This document shows positions 14,334 to 21,699 of a stretch of DNA of 64,000 bases, one piece after another (position 1 is the first letter of the stretch; each line of letters begins with the position of its first letter). Origin of the DNA: Minisyncoccus sp041663305 (GTDB taxonomy: Bacteria; Patescibacteriota; Minisyncoccia; Minisyncoccales; Minisyncoccaceae); the NCBI GenBank assembly GCA_041663305.1, contig JBAYMT010000003.1, forward strand, positions 1 through 64,000, read 5' to 3'. The notes beneath the pieces were generated by a model. That model was not told the DNA's origin and searched no databases. It saw nothing but the letters and a program-made list of their open reading frames with translations. Made by a program: the position numbers and the translations under genes.

Positions 14334-14927
14334 ATGAAGAATAAAAACATTATCGGGCTAGCAAGTAAAAAAGTTAAGCTTTTGCCTCATAATCCAAAAT
14401 GGGCTGAGTTGTATAGGCGTGAAGAAAAAATAATCTCTTCCGCACTGGGAAAAGCCATCAAAAACATTCAACATGTTGGCAGTACATCAATACAAGGAGT
14501 TAATTCTAAGCCGATAATCGATATCGCAATCGGAGTAAATTCGTTAAAAGACGCTGAAAAGTGTATTAAAGCAATGGAGAAATTAGGATATGAATATAAA
14601 TACTATGCTGGTATTAGGGGAAGACGATTCTTTGCAAAGGGAAATAAAAGCAATAGAACTTTCTATGTACACATAGAACCAATAAACGGCAGAATTTGGA
14701 AGAACCACATATTATTTCGAAATTATTTAAGAAAACACAAAGAAAGCGTTAAAGAATATAACGATATTAAAAAACTTTTAGTAAAAGACTATAAGAATGA
14801 CTGCGAAACTTATACAACTAAAAAAGACCCCTTTATCAAAAAGATATTAAAAAAGGCGAAACAAGAAAAACAATTCGGTGTAATCGCCCTAAAAATCAAA
14901 CCCTACTTTCACGTCAAGAAATATTGA
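14334..14927 (+). CDS. GrpB/UPF0157 nucleotidyltransferase-fold protein
   Basis: The protein is 197 residues. The family pattern is clear: LLPHNPKWAELY near the start, then IQHVGSTSIQGVNSKPIIDI. This is the G-S-[TS] plus D-x-[AI] polymerase-beta-type active-site strand. FYVHIEPINGRIW follows later. The fold is a minimal nucleotidyltransferase, and GrpB proteins have no settled substrate. The start at ATG 14,334 lies 24 nt beyond a hairpin. It has no operon partners, and the next gene has its own promoter overlapping the 3' end of this one. Confidence 0.85.
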   Translation: MKNKNIIGLASKKVKLLPHNPKWAELYRREEKIISSALGKAIKNIQHVGSTSIQGVNSKPIIDIAIGVNSLKDAEKCIKAMEKLGYEYKYYAGIRGRRFFAKGNKSNRTFYVHIEPINGRIWKNHILFRNYLRKHKESVKEYNDIKKLLVKDYKNDCETYTTKKDPFIKKILKKAKQEKQFGVIALKIKPYFHVKKY

Positions 14928-14952
14928 CACAACAATCAAACAATTGTATGGT
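14924..14952 (+). promoter_or_regulatory. Promoter of the zinc-ribbon gene at 14,976
   Basis: TTGACA (14924-14929) overlaps the stop codon of the preceding gene. The spacer is 17 bp and the -10 box is TATGGT (14947-14952). Confidence 0.6.
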
Positions 14953-14975
14953 ATTCTTGTCAAAGGAGGAAAACA

Positions 14976-15194
14976 ATGAAATGCAGTAAGTGTAGCGGAA
15001 GATTGAACAAGAAAAGCCCCATAGTAATAGAAGTAGCTTGCAAATGTTGTTGCTGTGGCGGGACATCAGGTACAGAAACCGCTTTCCCCTGTGCAAAGTG
15101 TGGGCTACTCCACTGGAGCGACGACGGCTCTCCCGTACGTACCAAAGGAAACGAAATGGGATACTTTGAATGCGGTAAAGTTGTTTACAAGTAA
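14976..15194 (+). CDS. Zinc-ribbon microprotein
   Basis: The protein is 72 residues with strong AAAGGAGG upstream. It has nine cysteines: CSKC at the start, a CKCCCCGG cluster in the middle, CAKC, and a final C near the end. They can form two zinc knuckles around a mixed strand region. The spacing resembles rubredoxin-knuckle zinc ribbons but does not match a family I can name. It belongs to the set of small Cys-pair proteins spread through this window (16,627; 27,604; 28,270; 37,031; 37,305; 38,680). Each has its own promoter and terminator. It is cytoplasmic, and the role is unknown. Confidence 0.7.
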   Translation: MKCSKCSGRLNKKSPIVIEVACKCCCCGGTSGTETAFPCAKCGLLHWSDDGSPVRTKGNEMGYFECGKVVYK

Positions 15195-15210
15195 ATCCCA
15201 AAAATAAACA

Positions 15211-15240
15211 GGCTTTTCAAATGATTAGCCATTTTTTATA
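15211..15240 (+). terminator. Repeated terminator, copy 1
   Basis: GGCTTTTCAAATGATTAGCC forms a four-base stem (GGCT/AGCC) followed by ATTTTTTAT. The same sequence recurs at 16,019-16,048, on the other side of the HD-domain gene. Confidence 0.65.
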
Positions 15241-15286
15241 CTAAAATTATGTACAAATCATAATTTTTGGCCTACCATAAACACAT

Positions 15287-15949
15287 ATGAAAGTTAAAAC
15301 CAAAATAATAGAAGAAATAAAAGACAAAGCTAAAAAATATTTCGTTGGCAGTGACAGTTCTCACGATTGGGCCCATGTAGAAAGAGTTTACAATTCGGCT
15401 GTTAAAATAGGAAAAAAGGAAGGAGCTTATCTTGACGTCGTTAAAATAGCAGCCTACCTCCATGACATTGGAAGAAAAGAAGAAATAAAAAGCAATGGAA
15501 AAATATGTCACGCCGAAAGAGGAGTAGAAATAGCCGAAGAAATACTATCTCAATATAATCTTGATAAAGAAATTATTGAAAACATAAAACACTGCATCTT
15601 AACTCACAGGAATAAAAATGATCACCAGCCAAAAACCATTGAAGCGAAGGTTTTATTTGACGCCGACAAACTAGACTCAATTGGAGCAGTAGGAATAGCT
15701 AGAGATTTTTTATTCGCTGGAATATACAACGCTCCTTTATATACTGGAAGAGAAAAAGAAATCGCAAAAGAAGCTGATAAGTATGCATATACAAGAGACG
15801 ACACCGCTTTATTAGAGTACTATTATAAACTTAGTAAAATTAAGGATAAGATAATCACAAAAACCGCCAAAGATTTTGCTAAAGAAAGACATGCCTATAT
15901 GGAAGATTTCTTTGAAAGATTTAACAAAGAGATTAAGGGTCTTTTATAA
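15287..15949 (+). CDS. HD-domain phosphohydrolase
   Basis: The protein is 220 residues. SHDWAHVERV gives the first His, AAYLHDIGRK the HD pair, and CHAERGVEIAEEIL plus HCILTHR the remaining metal ligands. LFDADKLDSIGAVGIAR is the closing Asp motif. This is the complete HD metal set of the YedJ-like family. Such enzymes hydrolyse phosphate esters of nucleotides; the substrate here is not inferable. It is a single gene lying between two identical terminators, which again suggests a cassette. Confidence 0.87.
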   Translation: MKVKTKIIEEIKDKAKKYFVGSDSSHDWAHVERVYNSAVKIGKKEGAYLDVVKIAAYLHDIGRKEEIKSNGKICHAERGVEIAEEILSQYNLDKEIIENIKHCILTHRNKNDHQPKTIEAKVLFDADKLDSIGAVGIARDFLFAGIYNAPLYTGREKEIAKEADKYAYTRDDTALLEYYYKLSKIKDKIITKTAKDFAKERHAYMEDFFERFNKEIKGLL

Positions 15950-16018
15950 TCCCTTAGAATATGTATATCTTGAAACGGCAAAGTCATTTATAAATAATCC
16001 CCCAACAACAAACAAACC

Positions 16019-16048
16019 GGCTTTTCAAATGATTAGCCATTTTTTTAT
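16019..16048 (+). terminator. Repeated terminator, copy 2
   Basis: Matches 15,211-15,240 (GGCTTTTCAAATGATTAGCC then a seven-T run). It follows the HD gene. Confidence 0.65.
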
Positions 16049-16062
16049 CCTCAAATCCAAAA

Positions 16063-16102
16063 CACCCTTGCTGGTGCATTTTTATTACAAATAATATATA
16101 AT
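16063..16102 (+). promoter_or_regulatory. Terminator-promoter joint 1
   Basis: CACC...GGTG hairpin, then a T-run, then an AT-rich spacer and TATAAT (16097-16102). Joints with the same order and similar sequence occur at 17,674-17,717 and 21,651-21,688. Confidence 0.5.
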
Positions 16103-16138
16103 GAAACCAACAAAAGTATAAAACAAAATAATTAAAAT

Positions 16139-16549
16139 ATGAACAACAATATTGCCGGTCTTTTTAATATTAAAGACATATTCTGTATTGGCATAATTGC
16201 AGGACTATGGTTTTCGGTATCTTCCGCTTATGATACTCTTTCGACGCTCTTTTTAGCTATACTTTTTTTCAGCGTAATCACAATCACACAATTCTGCAAT
16301 CAATATAAGGCATCAACAACAAAATCCTTAATTAAAACTAAAACAGACAAAACTTTTAACAGATTACTGCTATTAACTTACATCCTTGTTATATTTTACA
16401 TCACAACAAAAGATGATCACTCAGGATTAAACTTCTTCTCATTTGCAGTTTTTGTCCTTGCCACAGTTTCTAGCGCATTAACCCTAACACTCAGAACAGA
16501 ACAACTGATTATGTATTTTATCGACTCCCAAGAAACTAAATCAAAATAA
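16139..16549 (+). CDS. Small membrane protein, about four TM segments
   Basis: The protein is 136 residues with hydrophobic spans at about 13-30, 35-52, 75-90 and 97-120. A lysine-rich cytoplasmic loop (SLIKTKTDK) lies between the second and third. There are no conserved functional residues I recognise. The loop charge suggests both termini are outside or both inside, so topology is uncertain. It stands alone, with a promoter-like TATAAT in the joint upstream. Confidence 0.6.
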   Translation: MNNNIAGLFNIKDIFCIGIIAGLWFSVSSAYDTLSTLFLAILFFSVITITQFCNQYKASTTKSLIKTKTDKTFNRLLLLTYILVIFYITTKDDHSGLNFFSFAVFVLATVSSALTLTLRTEQLIMYFIDSQETKSK

Positions 16550-16564
16550 ATCGACTTTAAAATC

Positions 16565-16592
16565 TTGACAATTAGCACCAATTGTATATTAT
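16565..16592 (+). promoter_or_regulatory. Promoter of the 16,627 gene
   Basis: TTGACA (16565-16570), 16 bp spacer, TATTAT (16587-16592). The leader carries TAAGGAGG. Confidence 0.65.
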
Positions 16593-16626
16593 TAAACACG
16601 TCTTCTGTATTAAGGAGGATATAATA

Positions 16627-16890
16627 ATGGTAGAAAAAGAAAGAATTGGAGGGCTTAGCGGCCCAGTGCGCTATGTATTTGCTCATGGCAGATTTGATTG
16701 TAAACATGAGTTTGCAATAGTCCCATCACCATTTGAAGATTACGGCGGGCAATGCCGCGTTTGCTCAGAGTGTGGCAGAGTGGAAACCTGGCCAGAACCA
16801 AAAGAATCGTACGAATTTCACGGCATGACTGGAATATACGTCCTTAACGAGGACGGCACGCCTGGACAACAGGTGAGTAGTGGAATATAG
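16627..16890 (+). CDS. Zinc-binding microprotein
   Basis: The protein is 87 residues from the ATG preceded by AAGGAGG. The earlier in-frame ATG at 16,582 lies inside the promoter and is excluded. Four potential ligands occur as DCKHEF, then CRVCSEC, giving a treble-clef-like arrangement C-x-H ... C-x2-C-x2-C. A Trp-Pro segment (ETWPEPKESYEFHG) follows. It resembles a zinc finger with a short C-terminal strand. Function is unknown. It has its own promoter and terminator and a GC-richer composition than its neighbours. Confidence 0.65.
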   Translation: MVEKERIGGLSGPVRYVFAHGRFDCKHEFAIVPSPFEDYGGQCRVCSECGRVETWPEPKESYEFHGMTGIYVLNEDGTPGQQVSSGI

Positions 16891-16911
16891 AGCTATGCTC
16901 TTTTTTTATTT
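16889..16911 (+). terminator. Terminator of the 16,627 gene
   Basis: AGAGC-TAT-GCTCT followed by a seven-T run; it overlaps the stop codon. Confidence 0.75.
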
Positions 16912-16953
16912 ACAACAAATATTTTCCAAACAAAAAAAGGACATAGTCAGTCC

Positions 16954-17181
16954 TCAAATATTTGGAAAGGTCCGCGACCCCAAAATGCCAAACATCACTC
17001 CAATAGCTACAAGAACAATTGTCGCTACACCACCTTGAAGAATATACGCAGAACTCCATTTCATAATGCTGTACGAAATAGTACCTACAAATACCAGTAA
17101 TGCACAAAGCAGTGAAACTAAAAAAAGAAAATTAAAAACTCGTACACCCAAGTCTATCTCATCATCCATAAACATAATCAT
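16954..17181 (-). CDS. Small two-TM membrane protein
   Basis: The protein is 75 residues at most, with two hydrophobic spans (FLFLVSLLCALLVFVGTISY and the later VATIVLVAIGVMFGIL) joined by a short loop with KWSS. AGGAG lies upstream. The ATG at 17,175 has better spacing from it than the ATG at 17,181. An acidic N-terminus (DDEIDLG) precedes the first span. I do not recognise a family. It is convergent with the zinc protein and shares the intervening terminator region. Confidence 0.6.
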   Translation of the reverse strand: MIMFMDDEIDLGVRVFNFLFLVSLLCALLVFVGTISYSIMKWSSAYILQGGVATIVLVAIGVMFGILGSRTFPNI

Positions 17182-17298
17182 TATCTCCTAGTTTAAGTTA
17201 CTAACAAAAATTTACAATAAATATTACGCCTTGTCAATTGACAAAAGCCTCATTCTACCACATATTCTAAATACTTAGCTTATCTAAGGAGGAACATT

Positions 17299-17634
17299 AT
17301 GAAAATTGAGTACGTTGTCGGGATCGTATATTTTAACCGCAGCGCAAAACCCCCAAAATTTCTTCCAACTCAAGTTTTTAGAGTTGGAAAAGATCAAGAC
17401 CCCAAGAAAGTCTTAGTGAGTGGAGTATCTCCACAACGAGTACGAGCTTCTGCAGGGTTCTTGAGTGGTAGAGTAGTCGTCTACTATGTTGAATACCTCA
17501 GGTACGACAAACCACCCTCAAAGTTAAACGAGGAAATTCTAACGCCTAGCGAGCAGGTAGTGCTCGCAAAGTTAAGAAATCATTTACGAGAAATGTCTTT
17601 CGCCAACGTAATGCATATTGGCGATGAATACTAA
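17299..17634 (+). CDS. Hypothetical small beta-rich protein
   Basis: The protein is 111 residues with a strong CTAAGGAGG upstream. The N-terminal YVVGIVYFNRSAKPPKFLPTQ and later GRVVVYYVEYLRY segments are beta strands. The C-terminal half is helical (EQVVLAKLRNHLREM). It is basic, soluble and without cysteines. I do not recognise a family. Single-gene unit with composition of the GC-richer, SD-led class. Confidence 0.6.
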   Translation: MKIEYVVGIVYFNRSAKPPKFLPTQVFRVGKDQDPKKVLVSGVSPQRVRASAGFLSGRVVVYYVEYLRYDKPPSKLNEEILTPSEQVVLAKLRNHLREMSFANVMHIGDEY

Positions 17635-17673
17635 AATATTTCGTTGTTTTTCACAAAAAGCCCTACAAGATAT

Positions 17674-17717
17674 GCACCCACATTAATGGTGCTTTTTTAT
17701 TTTAAATAAGATATAAT
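17674..17717 (+). promoter_or_regulatory. Terminator-promoter joint 2
   Basis: GCACC...GGTGC hairpin, then TTTTTTATTTT, then AAATAAGA and TATAAT (17712-17717). Compare 16,063 and 21,651. Confidence 0.55.
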
Positions 17718-17749
17718 AATCTTACATTATATAACTCTATAAAACACAT

Positions 17750-19000
17750 ATGAACACCCATCAAAAAGGATCTGTGCCTATCTTGATTGCTATTACACTT
17801 TTAGTTTTAGCCGGAATTGGTGGAGCTAGTTATTATTTATTAAATAAGCAATCTTCAAAACAAACAGCTTGTACCATGGAAGCTAAAGTTTGTCCTGATG
17901 GATCATCTGTTAATAGAACCGGCTCTAATTGTGAATTTACAGCATGCCCAGAAATAAAAGCAAACGAAACGACTAATTGGAAAACATATACAAATACTAA
18001 ATACAATTATCAAATCAGTTATCCTGAAAATGTTTATACCATTGAAAATATTACTTTTGATCCAGAAAAAGGAATGACGGACGACAATGTCACGCTGTAT
18101 GACATTGCATCAGTTCAAAAAACTAAAGAATGTGAATGCGGTGAATACACGGCAATTTATATAAATGCCTATTCTAATCCTCAGGGACTTTCCCTGCAAA
18201 ACTATATAAAAGAAAATGTTAGAAATTGGACATCTGACTATTCTAATCTTTTTATCAATGAAAAAATAAGCTTAAATGGTATTCCTGAAATAGAAATTAA
18301 TACGGGAAGAGAACAATATTATATTTTAGAAAAAAATAATGTTATATTTTCGATTGGAGGATATTTTGATATGAATATTATTAATACCTTTAAGTTTATA
18401 GACAACCAAAAGGAAACAATCAAACTAGACAGAAATGATTTATTACAAAAAATGTTTTCGACCTTAACATTTAAAAATGGAATAGCTCGCACAGAAGAAA
18501 ACTATGATATACAATACGAAAATTCGTACGAAGATTTTTTTGTAAATAAAAACGAAAAAAGTTTGTTACTTTCGTCAAGGGGGGAGGAATTTGAATTATA
18601 TTTAGGATTATTTGATAAAGATGGTCGTCTTTTGACAAAACAATATGATTTCAATTCTAAAAACATCAGGACTATAAGCATATGGCCAAATGGTAGTGGA
18701 AGTATCTACTTATACAACTGCAAAGGGCTTAAACATATTTTATACGTCAGCACCGGCTGCTCAACAGGAGGGTGCTGTAGCGACTACGCAGAGCTATTCA
18801 AAATAAGTAATGGAAATTTTGAAAAAACTCAAATAATTAACCACGATATAAAATCTCTTAGCGGAAAAACAGTAATTATGCATCCCACCGAAAATAAAAT
18901 CGTAATAAAAACAGTTCCCGACACATCTATAAATGGCAATTGCCCCGAAAGCGATTACAAAGAACTAAAATGGAATGACGAAAGTTGTAAGTTTGAATAA
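17750..19000 (+). CDS. Membrane-anchored extracellular protein with CPDGS cysteine motif
   Basis: The protein is 416 residues. A single hydrophobic anchor at about 9-29 is followed by a compact cysteine unit (CTMEAKVCPDGSSVNR, then NCEFTACP). This is a motif often seen on secreted proteins of CPR bacteria and looks like a small disulfide-bonded domain. A beta-rich domain follows (YNYQISYPENVY type, similar to lipoprotein-like PsbP/DUF domains). A C-terminal region with more cysteines (CSTGGCCSDY, NGNCPES) completes it. It is probably displayed outside the membrane. No catalytic motif was seen. It is likely cotranscribed with the small membrane gene 24 nt downstream. Confidence 0.65.
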   Translation: MNTHQKGSVPILIAITLLVLAGIGGASYYLLNKQSSKQTACTMEAKVCPDGSSVNRTGSNCEFTACPEIKANETTNWKTYTNTKYNYQISYPENVYTIENITFDPEKGMTDDNVTLYDIASVQKTKECECGEYTAIYINAYSNPQGLSLQNYIKENVRNWTSDYSNLFINEKISLNGIPEIEINTGREQYYILEKNNVIFSIGGYFDMNIINTFKFIDNQKETIKLDRNDLLQKMFSTLTFKNGIARTEENYDIQYENSYEDFFVNKNEKSLLLSSRGEEFELYLGLFDKDGRLLTKQYDFNSKNIRTISIWPNGSGSIYLYNCKGLKHILYVSTGCSTGGCCSDYAELFKISNGNFEKTQIINHDIKSLSGKTVIMHPTENKIVIKTVPDTSINGNCPESDYKELKWNDESCKFE

Positions 19001-19024
19001 ACAATTGTAAGGTAAAACAAAAAC

Positions 19025-19369
19025 ATGGACGATAAAAAAATAACTAAAACTAGAAAAAAATCATTGGTATTTCTTTTATACGCTTTCGGAATTTTTTGGT
19101 CTGCCATAACCTTTTCATTTATTTTAAGCGCTATATTGATTCCAATATTGCCAGCAAAAAAACTTTCTTTGTCAGTTTCCATATTTATTACTTTTCTCAT
19201 TTCTTTCTTTTATTTTTATCGTGCCAACGCCTTAAATGAAAATAGGGAAAAGCCTATCCTAAAATCACTTATCTATACAGTCATATGTTTATTGGTAGTA
19301 TTTTCAATCACATACATCTTTAAAAGCTTTTTTTCTCTGTATGAATATCCATGGGACATAGGAGGATAG
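19025..19369 (+). CDS. Small membrane protein, three TM segments
   Basis: The protein is 114 residues. A basic N-terminus (KKITKTRKKS) precedes hydrophobic spans at about 14-40, 50-67 and 82-100. It ends with the aromatic tail YEYPWDIGG. It starts 24 nt after the membrane-anchored protein and probably shares its transcript. I do not recognise a family. Confidence 0.55.
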   Translation: MDDKKITKTRKKSLVFLLYAFGIFWSAITFSFILSAILIPILPAKKLSLSVSIFITFLISFFYFYRANALNENREKPILKSLIYTVICLLVVFSITYIFKSFFSLYEYPWDIGG

Positions 19370-19396
19370 CAATCGCAAAAAATAAATCTCCAAAAT

Positions 19397-19420
19397 AAAA
19401 AAAGACCTAGTTATCTAGGT
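19397..19420 (-). terminator. Terminator of the ASCH gene
   Basis: On the minus strand ACCTAG-ATAA-CTAGGT is followed by CTTTTTTT, overlapping the stop codon. Confidence 0.7.
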
Positions 19421-19738
19421 GCGTTCAAACTCGAGAACGATTATTCCCAGCGATTTAACGTGGAACATATCTCTGAGTTCGTTAGTCATTTTCTCCTCGG
19501 AGCCAAAACTCTTCAATATCTCCTCAAAGCCTTCAGTCTCAAGCATACTCTCGGGCGATCTGTACTCTCGAATAGCAGTAATCCTTACCCTACAGGTTCT
19601 TTGTCCATTTATGAACAAAAGTGTATGGCCGATTTTGTATTGCAATACCAGACTCCCAGGCCGAACCCAGCGAGTTACCTCTCTCGAGTTTATGAAGTTA
19701 AAACTAGCTCGATTAACTCCCATTTTTTCGTCTTCCAT
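19415..19738 (-). CDS. ASCH-domain protein
   Basis: The protein is 107 residues with AGGAG upstream. It shows the ASCH (PUA-like) layout: a start strand with REVTRWVRPGSLVLQYK, a GHTLLFINGQRTCRVRITAIREY central barrel strand pair, and the ESMLETEGFEEIL helix. A final GIIVLEFE strand closes it. ASCH domains bind RNA or modified nucleosides, and some hydrolyse N4-acetylcytidine. No catalytic residue assignment is attempted. It is a single gene on the minus strand, convergent with the membrane-protein pair. Confidence 0.7.
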   Translation of the reverse strand: MEDEKMGVNRASFNFINSREVTRWVRPGSLVLQYKIGHTLLFINGQRTCRVRITAIREYRSPESMLETEGFEEILKSFGSEEKMTNELRDMFHVKSLGIIVLEFERT

Positions 19739-19816
19739 TTTAAAGATCTCCTAAAGAACTACAAACCCATAAAAACACATTTTTCCAAAATTGTAAATCC
19801 CAAATAAAAAGGAGCA

Positions 19817-20602
19817 TCATTCGATGCTTTTTTGATTTATTGACACGACTATCTTCGCAGCCAAGAGGCCTGCAAGAGTTTTTAAATCAACCTGCTCATT
19901 CCCAGTAAAACTGCCCGCACGAAAAGCAAAAATCATTCCCAACAAAATGTCTCTATATTCAACAGGACTGGCTATAACCGCCTCAATATTGCCTGCAATG
20001 GCATCTTTAATTTGCTCATCCGTCAAGTTAAACTCGGGAGAAGTCATTACAAGATCTCCTCCCGCCAAAAGCAATCTCACAAGCAGACCGTCCAATTTTA
20101 AATAATCAACAATTTGACCGATAGTTTCGTTTATACTGTTTTTCACCTCGTCTGTCATTGCTTCCAGGGTAAGTTCATATATTGCCGTCCCATCTTGTCT
20201 CCTTTTTGCTTCAATGGCACGACAAATTTTACACAAAAGAACAAGATAATTAAAGCCTATGTCCTTGTCACTACATTTGCTGTGTATAAAGGCAACCCCT
20301 CTTCCTTCAGCGTCTTCCTTAAAACCGCTTCCGTCTTGAGACGTCAAGAGCCCAAAGGGAGTTCTGCAATGCTCAGGATAATCCTCTCTGAAAATGTTAA
20401 GAAGCTGCAGCCCATTCATCCCTGGTGACATATCGTAATCAGAAATGATTACGTCATACGTTTGTTCCTTTATTTTTTCCAATGCTTCTTCGCCACTACT
20501 CGCAACATCAACTATGATTCCCTCAAGCAGCCTGCGCAGAAACATTTCTACAATAAACCGTAATGGCTCGTCATCGTCAATATAGAGCACCTTCAATATC
20601 AC
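19817..20602 (-). CDS. Response regulator with receiver domain and unassigned output domain
   Basis: The protein is about 261 residues from GTG 20,602, chosen because AAGGTG lies six bases upstream. A longer GTG at 20,611 has no spacing to an SD. The receiver domain is complete: the YIDDDEP acidic pocket, phosphoacceptor Asp in IISDYDM, the LLTSQDG threonine-type switch position, and Lys in IHSKCSD. The C-terminal half (about 130-261) is alpha/beta and GAF-like in pattern but not confidently assigned. It has no DNA-binding HTH. It follows a 61-residue gene on the same strand and is a candidate partner for one of the two orphan histidine kinases. Confidence 0.78.
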   Translation of the reverse strand: MILKVLYIDDDEPLRFIVEMFLRRLLEGIIVDVASSGEEALEKIKEQTYDVIISDYDMSPGMNGLQLLNIFREDYPEHCRTPFGLLTSQDGSGFKEDAEGRGVAFIHSKCSDKDIGFNYLVLLCKICRAIEAKRRQDGTAIYELTLEAMTDEVKNSINETIGQIVDYLKLDGLLVRLLLAGGDLVMTSPEFNLTDEQIKDAIAGNIEAVIASPVEYRDILLGMIFAFRAGSFTGNEQVDLKTLAGLLAAKIVVSINQKSIE

Positions 20603-20642
20603 TAAAATCACCTTCTTCAGAAAAAAGCCGTCCTCAAAATAA

Positions 20643-20828
20643 TTAAGAAACGGTTAATATTTCAGCCACTTCTGGCCGTACTTTACGCAGGACTTCGGCT
20701 ATTCGCGAAAGAAAGTCTTCACTCCTGTCCTGATTTCTCACCATTAACTCAATGTCCCTATTGGAAAACAGGGGACTGACTGCAAATCGGCCAATTGAGG
20801 CAACAATTTTCTCGGTCTTTTGATCCAT
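20643..20828 (-). CDS. Small helical protein upstream of the response regulator
   Basis: The protein is 61 residues from the ATG spaced seven bases from GGAGG. The ATG at 20,834 is too close to it. Mostly helical, with FLSRIAEVLRKVRPEVAEIL at the C-terminal side. It has no cysteines or membrane span. It lies 40 nt upstream of the receiver gene on the same strand behind a good promoter, so the two form an operon. It may be a phosphotransfer or anti-kinase accessory, but no His-phosphotransfer motif is visible and I do not recognise it. Confidence 0.6.
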   Translation of the reverse strand: MDQKTEKIVASIGRFAVSPLFSNRDIELMVRNQDRSEDFLSRIAEVLRKVRPEVAEILTVS

Positions 20829-20854
20829 TTTCATACCTCCAAGGTACTAGCTTA

Positions 20855-20883
20855 AATATAAAATTAAAGCGAAATATTGTCAA
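20855..20883 (-). promoter_or_regulatory. Promoter of the receiver operon
   Basis: On the minus strand TTGACA (20883-20878), 17 bp spacer, TATATT (20860-20855). Confidence 0.65.
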
Positions 20884-20930
20884 TAAAACTATCAAGAACT
20901 AAGCACTAAAATTCCTATTTTATAAAATTA

Positions 20931-20957
20931 TTGACATTTTACCCCAAAAATTATAGC
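20931..20957 (+). promoter_or_regulatory. Promoter of the interrupted membrane gene
   Basis: TTGACA (20931-20936), 15 bp spacer, TATAGC (20952-20957), 43 bases ahead of the ATG at 21,000. AGGAGA lies in the leader. Confidence 0.5.
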
Positions 20958-20999
20958 CTTACTTTGTAGATTCGTTGAGTCTATAGGAGAGTAGAGAAA

Positions 21000-21650
21000 A
21001 TGAATGATATTATTGTTGCTGCTCTAGGAGCGGTCATAGTCGGAGTTCTTTTTGTATTATGAGAAAGACATGTCTCCAAGAAAACAAAGGGGTATATAAA
21101 CTATCACGAAAATATAAAAACGTTTCTCTTGGATATGATTATTGCTTCCATTGTTTTCGTAATATCCGCAGCAATTCTTCCATTTCAAACAATCATTCCC
21201 GTCATTATTGCAATAGCCATTGCATTTAAAATAGACCAAAAAAAACTTTGGTTGGCCGACCAATACCACTTAATAGTCATAGGAGTGGTTGTGACTATTG
21301 TTGTTTCAGTCATCTTTTGGGGCATATTTTTAAAAGTTCCTTATACAAAAGAAGAGAACATTTCAACAATCTCAATATTGTCACTGAAGGTTTTGCCCAA
21401 TAGCAACGGAGTCATTAATTATGTCTATTTCTATCCAAGCGACAAAAAAGGAGGAGCAGAAGCTGAAATAATTAAAGACAACGCCACAATCCTTGAAAAA
21501 TCCAACCGCTCAGAAATAATAACATACCAAGAATATTCTATCAGAAATTTCCCTTGGTATTTAAAAGTACTATTCCTGAAAGATGGCTGGAAAAATCTTG
21601 AGAATAAGCAGATAGAGATATACACAAATCAATCACTATCTAGCATATAA
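21000..21650 (+). pseudogene. Membrane protein gene interrupted by an in-frame TGA
   Basis: ATG 21,000 opens a frame that encodes a hydrophobic span (IIVAALGAVIVGVLFVL) and meets TGA at 21,060. The same frame continues without further stops to 21,650. It encodes ERHVSKKTKG, two to three more membrane spans and an external 100-residue domain. The promoter and AGGAGA sit before the first ATG, and no RBS precedes the internal ATG at 21,129. A Trp codon (TGG) changed to TGA is the simplest explanation. Full length would be 216 residues. I do not recognise the family. Sequencing error, a real nonsense mutation and readthrough all remain possible. Confidence 0.6.
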
Positions 21651-21688
21651 GCACCTTTGGTGCATTTTTTTTATAAATAAGATACAAT
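21651..21688 (+). promoter_or_regulatory. Terminator-promoter joint 3
   Basis: GCACC-TTT-GGTGC, an eight-T run, then AAATAAGA and TACAAT (21683-21688). Same order as the joints at 16,063 and 17,674. Confidence 0.5.
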
Positions 21689-21699
21689 AGAAACAAAAA

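Noticed and set aside
14914..15201. Minus-strand frames opposite the zinc-ribbon gene at 14,976
   Set aside because: Shadow frames of the plus-strand gene, which has a strong SD and promoter; no promoter exists on the opposite strand.
21060..21062. TGA read as glycine or tryptophan (alternative genetic code)
   Set aside because: Many well-supported genes here stop at TGA (for example 10,973, 33,070, 42,328), and tRNA-Trp has anticodon CCA. The one in-frame TGA is better taken as mutation or error.
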